Shown piece after piece: positions 25,614-33,046 of a stretch of 33,852 nucleotides of DNA (positions are counted from its first letter, which is position 1; every line of letters starts with the position of its first letter). The position numbers and the translations under genes were made by a program. Origin of the DNA: Clostridiaceae bacterium. GTDB taxonomy: Bacteria; Bacillota; Clostridia; DSM-8532. The notes beneath the pieces were generated by a model, which did not search any database, was not told where the DNA came from, and was given only the letters and a program-made list of their open reading frames with translations. The stretch lies in assembly GCA_012523705.1 (NCBI GenBank), contig JAAYTU010000072.1, positions 1-33,852 of the forward strand, written 5' to 3'.

Positions 25614-28580
25614 ATGATAATTCATTCTGCAAGAACTACTACTAAAAATGCCTTTGAAGCCGCAAAATCTATTTTCAGGGAAAAATTTAATGCAAAAACC
25701 GGAGATGCTATTTTTTGCGACAGCTCTTTTTCTGATCTTATTGCTGTAACTGGCATAGTTTATAAGGCTCCTGCTGTTATAGAGCTATTAAAGAATAGAG
25801 AAATTGCTGATTATATTGACGAATTATCTAAAAAAAAGCTATCTCTGTTGTTCCAATTTGATGGCCAGACAAACAACCTCAAGGTTTTATCAGGGAATTC
25901 TTCTGGTGTTAGCGAGGTAAATTGTCCTGAGGATATTAAAGCCAAGATTATTACTATTCTATCTGAAATACCTGAATGGGCAGGAATCTTAAATGATAAA
26001 GGGGAGCATGAAATTGATCTGTTATATCCCCAGCCAGGGCCTCATTTTAATGTCAATTTGCTCTTAGGTAACAGAACCGACTATCCTTATCCCCTTCAAA
26101 CCACACCTAAGAGTGTTGTTGATAAGTTTGGCGGAGGAAGCTTCAGATCACATGCAGACACTCAGGTTCTCGCTACCCGTTGGGATACACGTCCTGAGGA
26201 AAACGGTTTTCCTGCCAATCGCCAGTTTTATCTGATGGAAAATAATAAGAAAATATTCTATTCAGCAGATCCCAATCATGAAAACTTTTTATCTGCTAAA
26301 TGTATCCATGGAAAAAATCATACCCGGATAATATACAAAACCCGTTGTGGTCTTACCGTTACCCGTCTGATTTTCGTTCTGCCCCAGTACGAAGGTCTTC
26401 CTCTTGCTACTGAGGTTCAGAGAATCGAGATAAAAAACAACTCCGGCACTTCACGAAATATAAGAATTGTATACACCGGAATGTTTGGCCTTTCAAGGCC
26501 TATGGCTCAGTGGGAGGACGTAATCTATTCAACTGTTATTATGCAATCAAGGGTTTTGCAAAATGATGATGGTTCAATTATAGCTATATCCCCCGACTAC
26601 TATCCGGAATTTGCTAAGCTTGATCAGCGTTTCCACAGCCTTATTGTACATAATAATGGTCAGACATCCTTTGCTAATGAATTCTGCATGAATTATAACG
26701 AGTTTGTGGGTTCAGGAACCCTTAATGACCCTAATAGCCTCCACAAATTATCCAATAGATTATCCAGAAAAGGTCCTGGATTCTTTGCTCTGGCTTCAGA
26801 GTTCAATATAGATAAGGACAGCAGCTGTATTGTTGATAATTTTACAGGTTTAGTCTCCGATAAGGCTAATGGGTCATATGATCCTGAAAAGAGCTTCCTT
26901 TCAGAGGTTCAGGCTCTTATTGACAGGTTTTCTGATGCTGCGGAGGTTGAGAATGCCTTTAATTACAATTTAAGCTTTCTGCAGCAATACTCAGACTTCC
27001 TTAAGGTGGAAACAGAAAACAAGATAATTGGTAATTATTTTAATAATAATCTACCTTTCCAAATTCTTTATCAAACCTTTGTTTCCCGTTCCTTTGCACA
27101 AACTCAAAAGGGCTATAGAGAAATGGGCTTCCGTGAGATTCAAGATTTGTTTGCGTCCATGTATTACTTTACAGCAATGGGAAAATCAGATCTTGTGAAG
27201 GATTTATTAACACAATGGTGTAGCCAGATTTACCAATTTGGATATGCTAACCATAATTTCTTCTGGGTCGGCAAGGAGCCAGGGGGCTGGTCCGATGACG
27301 CCCTTTGGTTCATTCAGGCTCTCTACCGTTACATAAGCCTTTCAGGAGATATTGATATATTAAATTTAGAAGTATCGGTCGCAGGTACTGATAAAAAGAG
27401 AAGGATATATGATACTGTCAAGGCTGTTATCCGTTATTCGGCAATCATTTCAACAGGAAAGCACGGACTTCCTCTACTTGATCGTGCAGACTGGAATGAC
27501 ACACTCAGAGTTGATGTGGATTCTATTGATGGTCCTACAAAGGAAAGACTTTATAAAGAGCAAATAGCCCCTGATACCGATGCTGTTGTTCGTTTTGAGA
27601 GCGATTATTCAGAGAGCGTCATGAATGCATTTCTGCTAAAGCTTGCCCTTGATGAAGCAATGGTATTTGCTGAACAGGCGAACGATATATCCTATAAAAA
27701 TGAGCTAAAGACTCTGACAGACACCCTGGTTGAAAATATTCAGAAGCATGCCTGGAAGGAAGACTTTTTCTGCCGAGTTCTGATTAACAGACCAACCAAG
27801 GGTGGAAACACCTATTTAGGAGCAAAGGGTGATGGTTTCTCTTCAGATCCTGACATAGACGGAGTATTCTTCCTGAATTCATTCAGCTGGTCGATTCTTT
27901 CAGATGTTGCCTCTGATGACCAGATTGAAAAGATGTTGGATGTTATTAACAATACTCTTAAGACACCCTATGGTTACAAACTAGTTTCTCCTTCAGACCT
28001 AAGCTCAGTAACATCCGAAAGTGCTACCGAGCATTATTTCCCTGGAGACAGAGAAAACGGCGGAGTATTTAAGCATGCTTGTATGATGGCTACAAGTGCT
28101 ATGTTCAAGGCCGCTAAAACAGTAAAGAATAAGAGCCTTGCCAAAAAGCTCAGCGATACCGCATATGAGATTGTTGATATTGTATTCCCTTTCAGAACCC
28201 TAAACAGCCCCTTTGAAATATGCGGCAACCCAAGAATTTGTACTCAATACAATAATAGTGACACAGGCGAGAATATCGGGCCATTGCTTTCTGGAACCTC
28301 AACATGGCTATTGCTCACTCTTATGGAGGCCTTTGGTATAGAATACACAAAGGATGGAATTGTTATTGAGCCCGTGCTGAGAAGTGATGAATCACAGTTA
28401 AAATATAGTATTAATACGGGAAAATCCCGCTATAAGGTGACTATATCAAAGACAAAAGAATTCAAACGATTCCTTGACACCAAATACACCTTACTGCTGG
28501 ACGGCAAAGAGCATTCATCAAATCTCATACCAATTTTTGATGACAACGCTACACATACAATCGAAATCAGTTTTGCATAG
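25614..28580 (+). CDS. GH94-like glycoside phosphorylase, substrate unassigned
   Basis: About 988 residues, cytoplasmic (no signal). An N-terminal beta-sandwich-like part (about 150-330, with TRWDTRPEENGFPANRQFY and GFGGG-type loops) precedes an (alpha/alpha)6 catalytic barrel. The barrel holds GWSDDALWFIQALYRYI, the acid motif RADWNDTL (Asp about 626) and ATEHYFPGDRENGGVFKHA, all patterns of GH94 phosphorylases, which cleave beta-glucosides with phosphate to release a sugar 1-phosphate. It is longer than cellobiose phosphorylase (about 810) and nearer to the long-form GH94 enzymes. The disaccharide or oligosaccharide is not decidable here. Start choice: GGAGG 7 bases before ATG 25614; the ATG-like codons upstream lack one. 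A cre-like operator controls it. Confidence 0.78.
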   Translation: MIIHSARTTTKNAFEAAKSIFREKFNAKTGDAIFCDSSFSDLIAVTGIVYKAPAVIELLKNREIADYIDELSKKKLSLLFQFDGQTNNLKVLSGNSSGVSEVNCPEDIKAKIITILSEIPEWAGILNDKGEHEIDLLYPQPGPHFNVNLLLGNRTDYPYPLQTTPKSVVDKFGGGSFRSHADTQVLATRWDTRPEENGFPANRQFYLMENNKKIFYSADPNHENFLSAKCIHGKNHTRIIYKTRCGLTVTRLIFVLPQYEGLPLATEVQRIEIKNNSGTSRNIRIVYTGMFGLSRPMAQWEDVIYSTVIMQSRVLQNDDGSIIAISPDYYPEFAKLDQRFHSLIVHNNGQTSFANEFCMNYNEFVGSGTLNDPNSLHKLSNRLSRKGPGFFALASEFNIDKDSSCIVDNFTGLVSDKANGSYDPEKSFLSEVQALIDRFSDAAEVENAFNYNLSFLQQYSDFLKVETENKIIGNYFNNNLPFQILYQTFVSRSFAQTQKGYREMGFREIQDLFASMYYFTAMGKSDLVKDLLTQWCSQIYQFGYANHNFFWVGKEPGGWSDDALWFIQALYRYISLSGDIDILNLEVSVAGTDKKRRIYDTVKAVIRYSAIISTGKHGLPLLDRADWNDTLRVDVDSIDGPTKERLYKEQIAPDTDAVVRFESDYSESVMNAFLLKLALDEAMVFAEQANDISYKNELKTLTDTLVENIQKHAWKEDFFCRVLINRPTKGGNTYLGAKGDGFSSDPDIDGVFFLNSFSWSILSDVASDDQIEKMLDVINNTLKTPYGYKLVSPSDLSSVTSESATEHYFPGDRENGGVFKHACMMATSAMFKAAKTVKNKSLAKKLSDTAYEIVDIVFPFRTLNSPFEICGNPRICTQYNNSDTGENIGPLLSGTSTWLLLTLMEAFGIEYTKDGIVIEPVLRSDESQLKYSINTGKSRYKVTISKTKEFKRFLDTKYTLLLDGKEHSSNLIPIFDDNATHTIEISFA

Positions 28581-28595
28581 GCTGCATCTGATAAC

Positions 28596-28615
28596 TTTAA
28601 TTATGCATAATTAAA
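28596..28615. repeat. 20-bp perfect palindrome
   Basis: TTTAATTATGCATAATTAAA is symmetric over all 20 bases, 15 bases after the phosphorylase stop. It has no T-run, so it is not a standard terminator. It could be an operator for the next gene or an mRNA 3'-end hairpin. Confidence 0.75.
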
Positions 28616-28634
28616 AATATATCCTATATATTAG

Positions 28635-28709
28635 TAGTCGGGAGCTTTATTAATAGAGGAAAAACATGGAAAAATCCTTCATGCCTTTAACCAATGAGAC
28701 TCCCGACTA
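28635..28709 (+). promoter_or_regulatory. Long-range inverted repeat around a start codon
   Basis: TAGTCGGGAG (28635-28644) and CTCCCGACTA (28700-28709) are perfect 10-bp complements, 55 bases apart. They enclose the ribosome site (AGAGGA) and ATG (28666) of the MurD-domain gene. In mRNA this would put the start region in a closed loop. Confidence 0.55.
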
Positions 28710-29226
28710 TCATTTTGATCATGATGTAAAAGAGTCTAAACCACTTGATAGCGAAACACTATCTTCTCAAGTAAAGTCTGAACACATAAAATCCATAAAT
28801 GATACAAATTATTATTTTGATATGTCAGGTATTAGTCCTGAAAATACTGCAGCTACCCTGAATTCTTTCAATGAAAGGCTTTTATTAATTACCGGAAGCG
28901 ACAGCGTCGATTTAAGCCAAGCTTCTTATGATTTACTGGGTTCTGTTCTGATCCATAAGGTCAAGCATCTGATTCTAATAGGACAAACTGCTGGTCTTAT
29001 TGAATTATCATTAATGAAAAGGCTAACAGGAAAGAATAAAGGGATTGATATTCGCATCACCAGATGCCTTACCCTGAAGCAAGCTGCTGACTGTGCATAT
29101 CTTTGTGCAAAACCCGGCGAAAATGTTCTCTTATCTCCGGCTGGAAGTATGTTTTCCGGTTACAGCTCAATAGAGGAGTTAAAAAACTCATTTATTGAAT
29201 GTATAAATTCAGAAGATGAAAGCTAG
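28666..29226 (+). CDS. Free-standing MurD C-terminal (domain 3)-like protein
   Basis: 186 residues. Residues about 48-180 follow the third domain of UDP-MurNAc-L-Ala:D-Glu ligase (MurD): YYFDMSGISPENTAATLNSF aligns with the MurD stretch carrying DSKATNP; RLLLITG with its LIAGG strand; HLILIGQTAG with its LIGE segment; and AKPGENVLLSPAGS with AxxGDxVLLSPACAS. The ATP-binding central domain and UDP-binding N-domain are absent, and the substrate-contact residues (DSKAT Lys, GGxDKG, CAS...D) are replaced. It is therefore not a ligase in itself. About 47 polar N-terminal residues are extra. The nearby sugar genes give no clear clue to its function. Domain call from pattern; role unknown. Confidence 0.65.
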   Translation: MEKSFMPLTNETPDYHFDHDVKESKPLDSETLSSQVKSEHIKSINDTNYYFDMSGISPENTAATLNSFNERLLLITGSDSVDLSQASYDLLGSVLIHKVKHLILIGQTAGLIELSLMKRLTGKNKGIDIRITRCLTLKQAADCAYLCAKPGENVLLSPAGSMFSGYSSIEELKNSFIECINSEDES

Positions 29227-29240
29227 GGGCTAAACACTGT

Positions 29241-29297
29241 CTTCGTACCTCTTACCTATGGCTTCAAACCTCTTACTGCTTAATTCTTACCTCTACT
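29241..29297 (+). repeat. Three degenerate 21-bp tandem repeats
   Basis: CTTCGTACCTCTTAC (29241-29255) and CTTCAAACCTCTTAC (29262-29276) match at 13 of 15 bases with a 21-base period. A third, weaker unit follows at 29283-29297. They precede the PfkB kinase gene. A related TTCTAACCTCC string lies just after that gene (30301-30311). Confidence 0.55.
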
Positions 29298-29314
29298 CAT
29301 ATCAGACAGATATG
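29298..29314 (+). promoter_or_regulatory. Dyad upstream of the PfkB kinase gene
   Basis: CATATC-AGACA-GATATG, a 6-bp inverted repeat with a 5-base centre, ends 1 base before a possible -10 box (TAAAAT, 29316-29321). It could be an operator; no clear -35 is seen. Confidence 0.35.
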
Positions 29315-29362
29315 GTAAAATAATTGGGAAACAGAAAAACAGATTAACACCAAGGAGAACAT

Positions 29363-30250
29363 ATGATTTTAGTTATTGGACAGTCCAGTTATGACATTAA
29401 TGTTGAGCTTGAAGAAGAAATATCTTCTGATAAGAAATATCGCATAGAATCTACTTTTGAATGCCCAGGTGGCCCGGCTTATAATGCTGCTTTGTTATTA
29501 GGTAAATGGAATGAGGATGTTGCACTTGTTTCCAGGCTAGGAAACGATCAGTATGGTCAGGTAATGAAAAAAGAAGCATTAAATAATAATGTTAACCTTA
29601 GTTATCTGATTAATGATGATAGTGATACTCCCTATTCCCATATTTATACCTATAAGGGTAAAAGGACGATTTTTAATTTTGCGAAGAAACTGAAAAAGAT
29701 CGATTATGAATGCAGTATTCCTGACTGTCGCCTTATACTAAGTGATGGCCATGAGGGAGATATTACTGTAAAACTCTTTGATAAATATCCTAATGCTATA
29801 AAGGTAATGGATGGTGGCAGTTACAGAAAAGAACGAATGAAGGTAGCTGAAAGAGTAGATTATCTGATTGTTTCCAGTCAGTTTGCCCAGGGTTATACAG
29901 GCAGAATTCTTTCAGCAGATACATATGAAGAAATATTCAATGAAACATCGCGAATAAATAATAAAGCATTAGTCATCACTTTAGGACACAATGGACTGTT
30001 ATATAAAGAAGAGGGTAAAGTCAAACATATGAAAGCGTATTTAACTGATAGCATTGATTCTACTGGTGCAGGTGATATCTTTCATGGAGCATTTGTTTAC
30101 AGTTTGAGTAAAAACTACTCTTTTGTCTCAGCATTAAAGTTTTCATCAATTGCTGCAAGCATTTCAACGGAAAAATATGGTTCAAGCAGTTCAATACCAG
30201 ACTTAAAAGAATTCTACAAAAGATATGAAGAATATGAAAACAACAAATAA
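29363..30250 (+). CDS. PfkB-family carbohydrate kinase
   Basis: 295 residues, the usual ribokinase-family length. N-terminal signature region GGPAYNAALLLGKWNEDVALVSRLGND (about 36-62) and the C-terminal catalytic motif DSTGAGDIFHGAFVY (about 232-246), with the anion hole GAGD and catalytic Asp. It phosphorylates a sugar or nucleoside with ATP in the cytoplasm. The substrate (ribose, fructose, adenosine or other) is not decidable. AAGGAG precedes the ATG by about 6 bases. It is flanked by CCTC-type repeats and faces cysK, with a shared terminator between. Confidence 0.88.
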   Translation: MILVIGQSSYDINVELEEEISSDKKYRIESTFECPGGPAYNAALLLGKWNEDVALVSRLGNDQYGQVMKKEALNNNVNLSYLINDDSDTPYSHIYTYKGKRTIFNFAKKLKKIDYECSIPDCRLILSDGHEGDITVKLFDKYPNAIKVMDGGSYRKERMKVAERVDYLIVSSQFAQGYTGRILSADTYEEIFNETSRINNKALVITLGHNGLLYKEEGKVKHMKAYLTDSIDSTGAGDIFHGAFVYSLSKNYSFVSALKFSSIAASISTEKYGSSSSIPDLKEFYKRYEEYENNK

Positions 30251-30272
30251 TATAAGTGAAAAATAAAACATT

Positions 30273-30311
30273 GGAGGTTAGAAATTTTTGAAGACCTTAA
30301 TTCTAACCTCC
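30273..30311. terminator. Bidirectional hairpin between pfkB-type kinase and cysK
   Basis: GGAGGTTAGAA (30273-30283) and TTCTAACCTCC (30301-30311) form a perfect 11-bp stem with a 17-base loop. On the minus strand it is followed by TTTTATTTTT, a good terminator tail for cysK. On the plus strand the following bases are not T-rich. Confidence 0.7.
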
Positions 30312-30323
30312 TGCCTCTGACAT

Positions 30324-31253
30324 CTATTCAGTAAACAAAGCAGTTGAAAGATACCTTTCTCCTGTATCGGGAAGCAGAACTACAATTTTCTTTCCCTTAT
30401 TCTCAGGCCTGCTTGCCAAAACACCAGCCGCATGAAGGGCAGCTCCACTAGATATTCCCACTAGTACTCCCTCTGTCTTTGCAAGATTTTTGGATGCAGC
30501 AAAGGCATCATCATTGGATACTGTAATAATTTCATCAAGAATCTCTGTATTAAGTACCTTAGGGACGAACCCAGCTCCAATGCCCTGTATTTTATGAGGG
30601 CCTTTTTCTCCCCTCGACAGCACCGGCGAATCTGAAGGTTCAACCGCAACAATTTTTACCTCAGGCTTTTTACTCTTTAACACTTCGCCAACACCTGTTA
30701 CTGTTCCACCTGTGCCAACCCCTGCAACAAATATATCTACCTGACCATCGGTGTCATTCCAGATTTCCTCGGCCGTAGTCATTCTGTGGATTTCCGGATT
30801 TGATGGGTTTTCAAACTGTTGAGGAATGAAGGAATTCGGGATCTCCTTTGAAAGCTCCTCCGCCTTTTTTATTGCTCCAGGCATTCCCTCTTCACCTGGA
30901 GTTAAAACCAGCTCTGCTCCTAAAGCCTTCATAAGATTTCGTCTTTCAATACTAAATGTATCGGGCAATGTGATGATAAGTCTATAACGGCGTGCTGCTG
31001 CCACAAATGCCAATCCTATACCGGTATTGCCGCTTGTGGGCTCAATAATAACTGTATCCTTATTAATCAGGCCTTTTTCCTCCGCATCCTTAATCATAGC
31101 GTAGGCTATTCTGTCCTTTACACTACCAGCTGGATTAAAATATTCAAGCTTAGCATATAAGTCAGCTAATAGTCCTTCTGATGCTTTATAATTAGATATT
31201 TCAAGTAACGGGGTATTTCCGATCAACTCGGTTATGCTCTTTGCAATTCTCAT
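30324..31253 (-). CDS. cysK: Cysteine synthase A (O-acetylserine sulfhydrylase)
   Basis: 309 residues. The PLP lysine is Lys46 in NPAGSVKDR; the substrate loop TSGNTG is at 73-78; the phosphate-binding GTGGT is near 175; [10 protein letters not shown] closes the PLP site. It makes cysteine from O-acetylserine and sulfide. In Bacillus and Staphylococcus CysK also binds the regulator CymR and helps it repress sulfur genes. Start choice: GGAGG is 5 bases before ATG 31253; the frame's earlier ATG (31265) overlaps that site. A strong promoter and a sequence shared with the cymR-like gene lie upstream. Confidence 0.95.
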   Translation of the reverse strand: MRIAKSITELIGNTPLLEISNYKASEGLLADLYAKLEYFNPAGSVKDRIAYAMIKDAEEKGLINKDTVIIEPTSGNTGIGLAFVAAARRYRLIITLPDTFSIERRNLMKALGAELVLTPGEEGMPGAIKKAEELSKEIPNSFIPQQFENPSNPEIHRMTTAEEIWNDTDGQVDIFVAGVGTGGTVTGVGEVLKSKKPEVKIVAVEPSDSPVLSRGEKGPHKIQGIGAGFVPKVLNTEILDEIITVSNDDAFAASKNLAKTEGVLVGISSGAALHAAGVLASRPENKGKKIVVLLPDTGERYLSTALFTE

Positions 31254-31268
31254 ATTAACCTCCATTAA

Positions 31269-31288
31269 ATTATTATTCCTATATGTTT
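31269..31288 (-). promoter_or_regulatory. Putative CymR box before cysK
   Basis: The plus-strand 20-mer at this place matches the 20-mer at 32980-32999 at 17 positions, with 12 contiguous identical bases (TCCTATATGTTT, 31277-31288). It lies just downstream of the predicted start of transcription and 15 bases before the ATG. Confidence 0.55.
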
Positions 31289-31299
31289 AGTATGATTTA

Positions 31300-31328
31300 A
31301 TAATACAACAGGTTCCTCTTTTGGTCAA
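31300..31328 (-). promoter_or_regulatory. Promoter of cysK
   Basis: Minus strand TTGACC (31323-31328), 17-base spacer, TATTAT (31300-31305). Start near 31293. The leader of about 40 bases is too short for a T-box or SAM riboswitch. Confidence 0.8.
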
Positions 31329-31379
31329 CAAATAATTATTATTTTTCCTATCTAATTAATATGTTTTGTGAATCCTTGT

Positions 31380-32486
31380 CTATGAAAAGGTTTCACTGAT
31401 TATTCCCCCGCCTACAACAAAATCATTTTTATATAGAACAACAGACTGTCCCGGCGCCACAAACGAAACAGGATTATCAAATACTATCTTCGCTTTATCA
31501 TCCTCTAACGCTATTAACCTGGCTGGAATTTCTTTCTGAGAATATCGGGTTCTCGCCATTACCTTCTTTTCTGTATCAGGTTTTTCATAAAGAATATAGT
31601 TCATTTCACGGGCAATAAGACCACTTACCAAACCATCCTCCTTACTGCCAAGGGTTACTGTATTCTTATCACTGTCCTTACCAATTACATATTTACGCTC
31701 TGGAAAGCTCATACCCAGACCCTTCCTCTGACCAATTGTATAATTAACCATGCCTTTGTTCTTTCCTAGAACATTTCCATGCTTATCTATATAACATCCC
31801 TCGGGAATATCAGCGTTTTTGTATTCCTTAATAAAGTCAACATAGGATCCCTTTTGCACAAAACAGATATCCTGGCTGTCGGGCTTTCTGGCATTAATAA
31901 GATCCTTTTCCTCTGCAATTTCCCGGACCTGAGTCTTATAGTAATTACCTAGCGGAAGCAGGAGCCTTTCTAATTGCTCCTGAGTAAGCATATAAAGGAC
32001 GTAGCTCTGATCCTTGGATAAATCAAGAGCCTTCTTTAGAACATATCGATTGATTTTCTCATCAAATTCAACCCTTGCATAATGGCCTGTAGCTATATAA
32101 TCCATGTCAAGAGCTATTGCTTTCTGCAGCATTGCTTCAAATTTTATATAACGATTACAGGCAATACAGGGATTAGGAGTATCTCCAGCTAGGTAGGCGT
32201 CAACGAAATAATCAACTACCCTTTCTTTAAAGAGATCCTTCATATTTAGTACATAGAAAGGTATGTCAAGTTTGAATGCCGTTGCTCTTGCATTCTCAAC
32301 ATCCTCCAGAGAACAGCATGTTCTGGTCATCTTTCCATTCGATGAGTCTGTTGAATCATTCCCATCCCAAAGCTTTAAGGTAGTGCCGTATACATCGTAT
32401 CCTCTATCCAAAAGAATGGCAGCAGCTGCACTTGAATCAACACCGCCACTCATTCCCACCATCACTTTTTTTCTTTTTGTTTCCAT
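31380..32486 (-). CDS. mnmA: tRNA-specific 2-thiouridylase MnmA
   Basis: 368 residues. PP-loop GMSGGVDSS (11-19) binds ATP. The catalytic pair is Cys107 (NPCIAC) and Cys208 (DICFVQKGSYVDFI), with GHYARV between. The C-terminal beta-barrel contains VNYTIGQRKGLGM and the final FVAPGQSVVLY. It puts sulfur on U34 of tRNA-Glu, -Gln and -Lys. It needs a cysteine desulfurase, which is not encoded here; in many Firmicutes that gene stands between the Rrf2 regulator and mnmA. It lies 30 bases after the cymR-like gene and is probably cotranscribed with it. Confidence 0.96.
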   Translation of the reverse strand: METKRKKVMVGMSGGVDSSAAAAILLDRGYDVYGTTLKLWDGNDSTDSSNGKMTRTCCSLEDVENARATAFKLDIPFYVLNMKDLFKERVVDYFVDAYLAGDTPNPCIACNRYIKFEAMLQKAIALDMDYIATGHYARVEFDEKINRYVLKKALDLSKDQSYVLYMLTQEQLERLLLPLGNYYKTQVREIAEEKDLINARKPDSQDICFVQKGSYVDFIKEYKNADIPEGCYIDKHGNVLGKNKGMVNYTIGQRKGLGMSFPERKYVIGKDSDKNTVTLGSKEDGLVSGLIAREMNYILYEKPDTEKKVMARTRYSQKEIPARLIALEDDKAKIVFDNPVSFVAPGQSVVLYKNDFVVGGGIISETFS

Positions 32487-32516
32487 AAATTCACCATGCT
32501 TTTTCTATATCTTAAA

Positions 32517-32963
32517 CTATATATAATACATAAGAGCATCTAAATCATTCAAGCGTTTATAATGGTTTACAAGATCCTCAAGAGTAATTGAATCTACTAC
32601 ATTGCTGATGCTTTCGTCAATCTTATCCCAAACATAAAGCTTAATACAATGCTGTATACTCTTACTATTCACTTTCTGAATATTTGCATTTTCAATAACT
32701 GAAAGACTTCCCTCTAGAATTCTCAATACAGTACCCACTTTTATATTTTCGGGCTTCTCAGATAGAATATACCCGCCCTGTGCTCCTTTTACACTCTTGA
32801 CAAGTCCCGCCTTTCTGAGCCCGGAGAAAACCTGTTCAAGATAATTAATAGATATATTCTGTCTTTCGGCTACTTCACCTAAAGGGACATGTTCATTTCG
32901 TGCATGAATAGCTAAGTCAACCATAGCCCGAAGGCCATATCTTCCTTTTGTAGAGATTTTCAC
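32517..32963 (-). CDS. cymR: Rrf2-family regulator, CymR-like
   Basis: 148 residues. The N-terminal winged helix MKISTKGRYGLRAM...ISINYLEQVFSGLRKAGLVKSVKGAQGGY is the Rrf2 signature. The three Cys that hold the Fe-S cluster in IscR are missing; a single Cys remains (about 105). The end, DALMYYI, resembles the end of Bacillus CymR. This favours a CymR-type sulfur repressor over IscR/NsrR. The start is GTG, with GGAGG 7 bases ahead. It heads a short unit with mnmA, and cysK follows. A 20-base sequence shared with the cysK leader lies 16 bases before the start. Confidence 0.85.
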   Translation of the reverse strand: MKISTKGRYGLRAMVDLAIHARNEHVPLGEVAERQNISINYLEQVFSGLRKAGLVKSVKGAQGGYILSEKPENIKVGTVLRILEGSLSVIENANIQKVNSKSIQHCIKLYVWDKIDESISNVVDSITLEDLVNHYKRLNDLDALMYYI

Positions 32964-32979
32964 TAGCCTTCCTCCTTAT

Positions 32980-32999
32980 ATTAGTTATCCTATATGTTT
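32980..32999 (-). promoter_or_regulatory. Putative CymR box before the cymR-like gene
   Basis: 17 of 20 bases match 31269-31288, with TCCTATATGTTT (32988-32999) identical. It ends 16 bases before the GTG start. This would be autoregulation if the regulator binds it. No promoter could be assigned with confidence; a TTGACA exists at 33018-33023 without a properly spaced -10. Confidence 0.5.
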
Positions 33000-33022
33000 T
33001 ATCATAAATTACAATGTTGTCA

Positions 33023-33046
33023 AGACACAGAACCGTCCCTGTCTCA
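33023..33046. repeat. GGGACGG-type hairpin repeat, copy 2
   Basis: Plus strand AGACACAGAACCGTCCCTGTCT; copy 1 has the same string with one substitution and one extra C. The arms AGACA/TGTCT pair over 5 bp. The repeat overlaps the TGA stop (33044-33046) of tcdA, as copy 1 overlaps a stop at 4791-4793. Confidence 0.75.

Noticed and set aside
28620-28633. Partial match to the putative CymR box (TATCCTATATATTAG)
   Set aside because: Only the TCCTATAT part is shared and the flank diverges; expected by chance in AT-rich DNA.
31254-31379. T-box or SAM riboswitch ahead of cysK
   Set aside because: The leader after the promoter is only about 40 bases and holds no T-box or S-box sequence.
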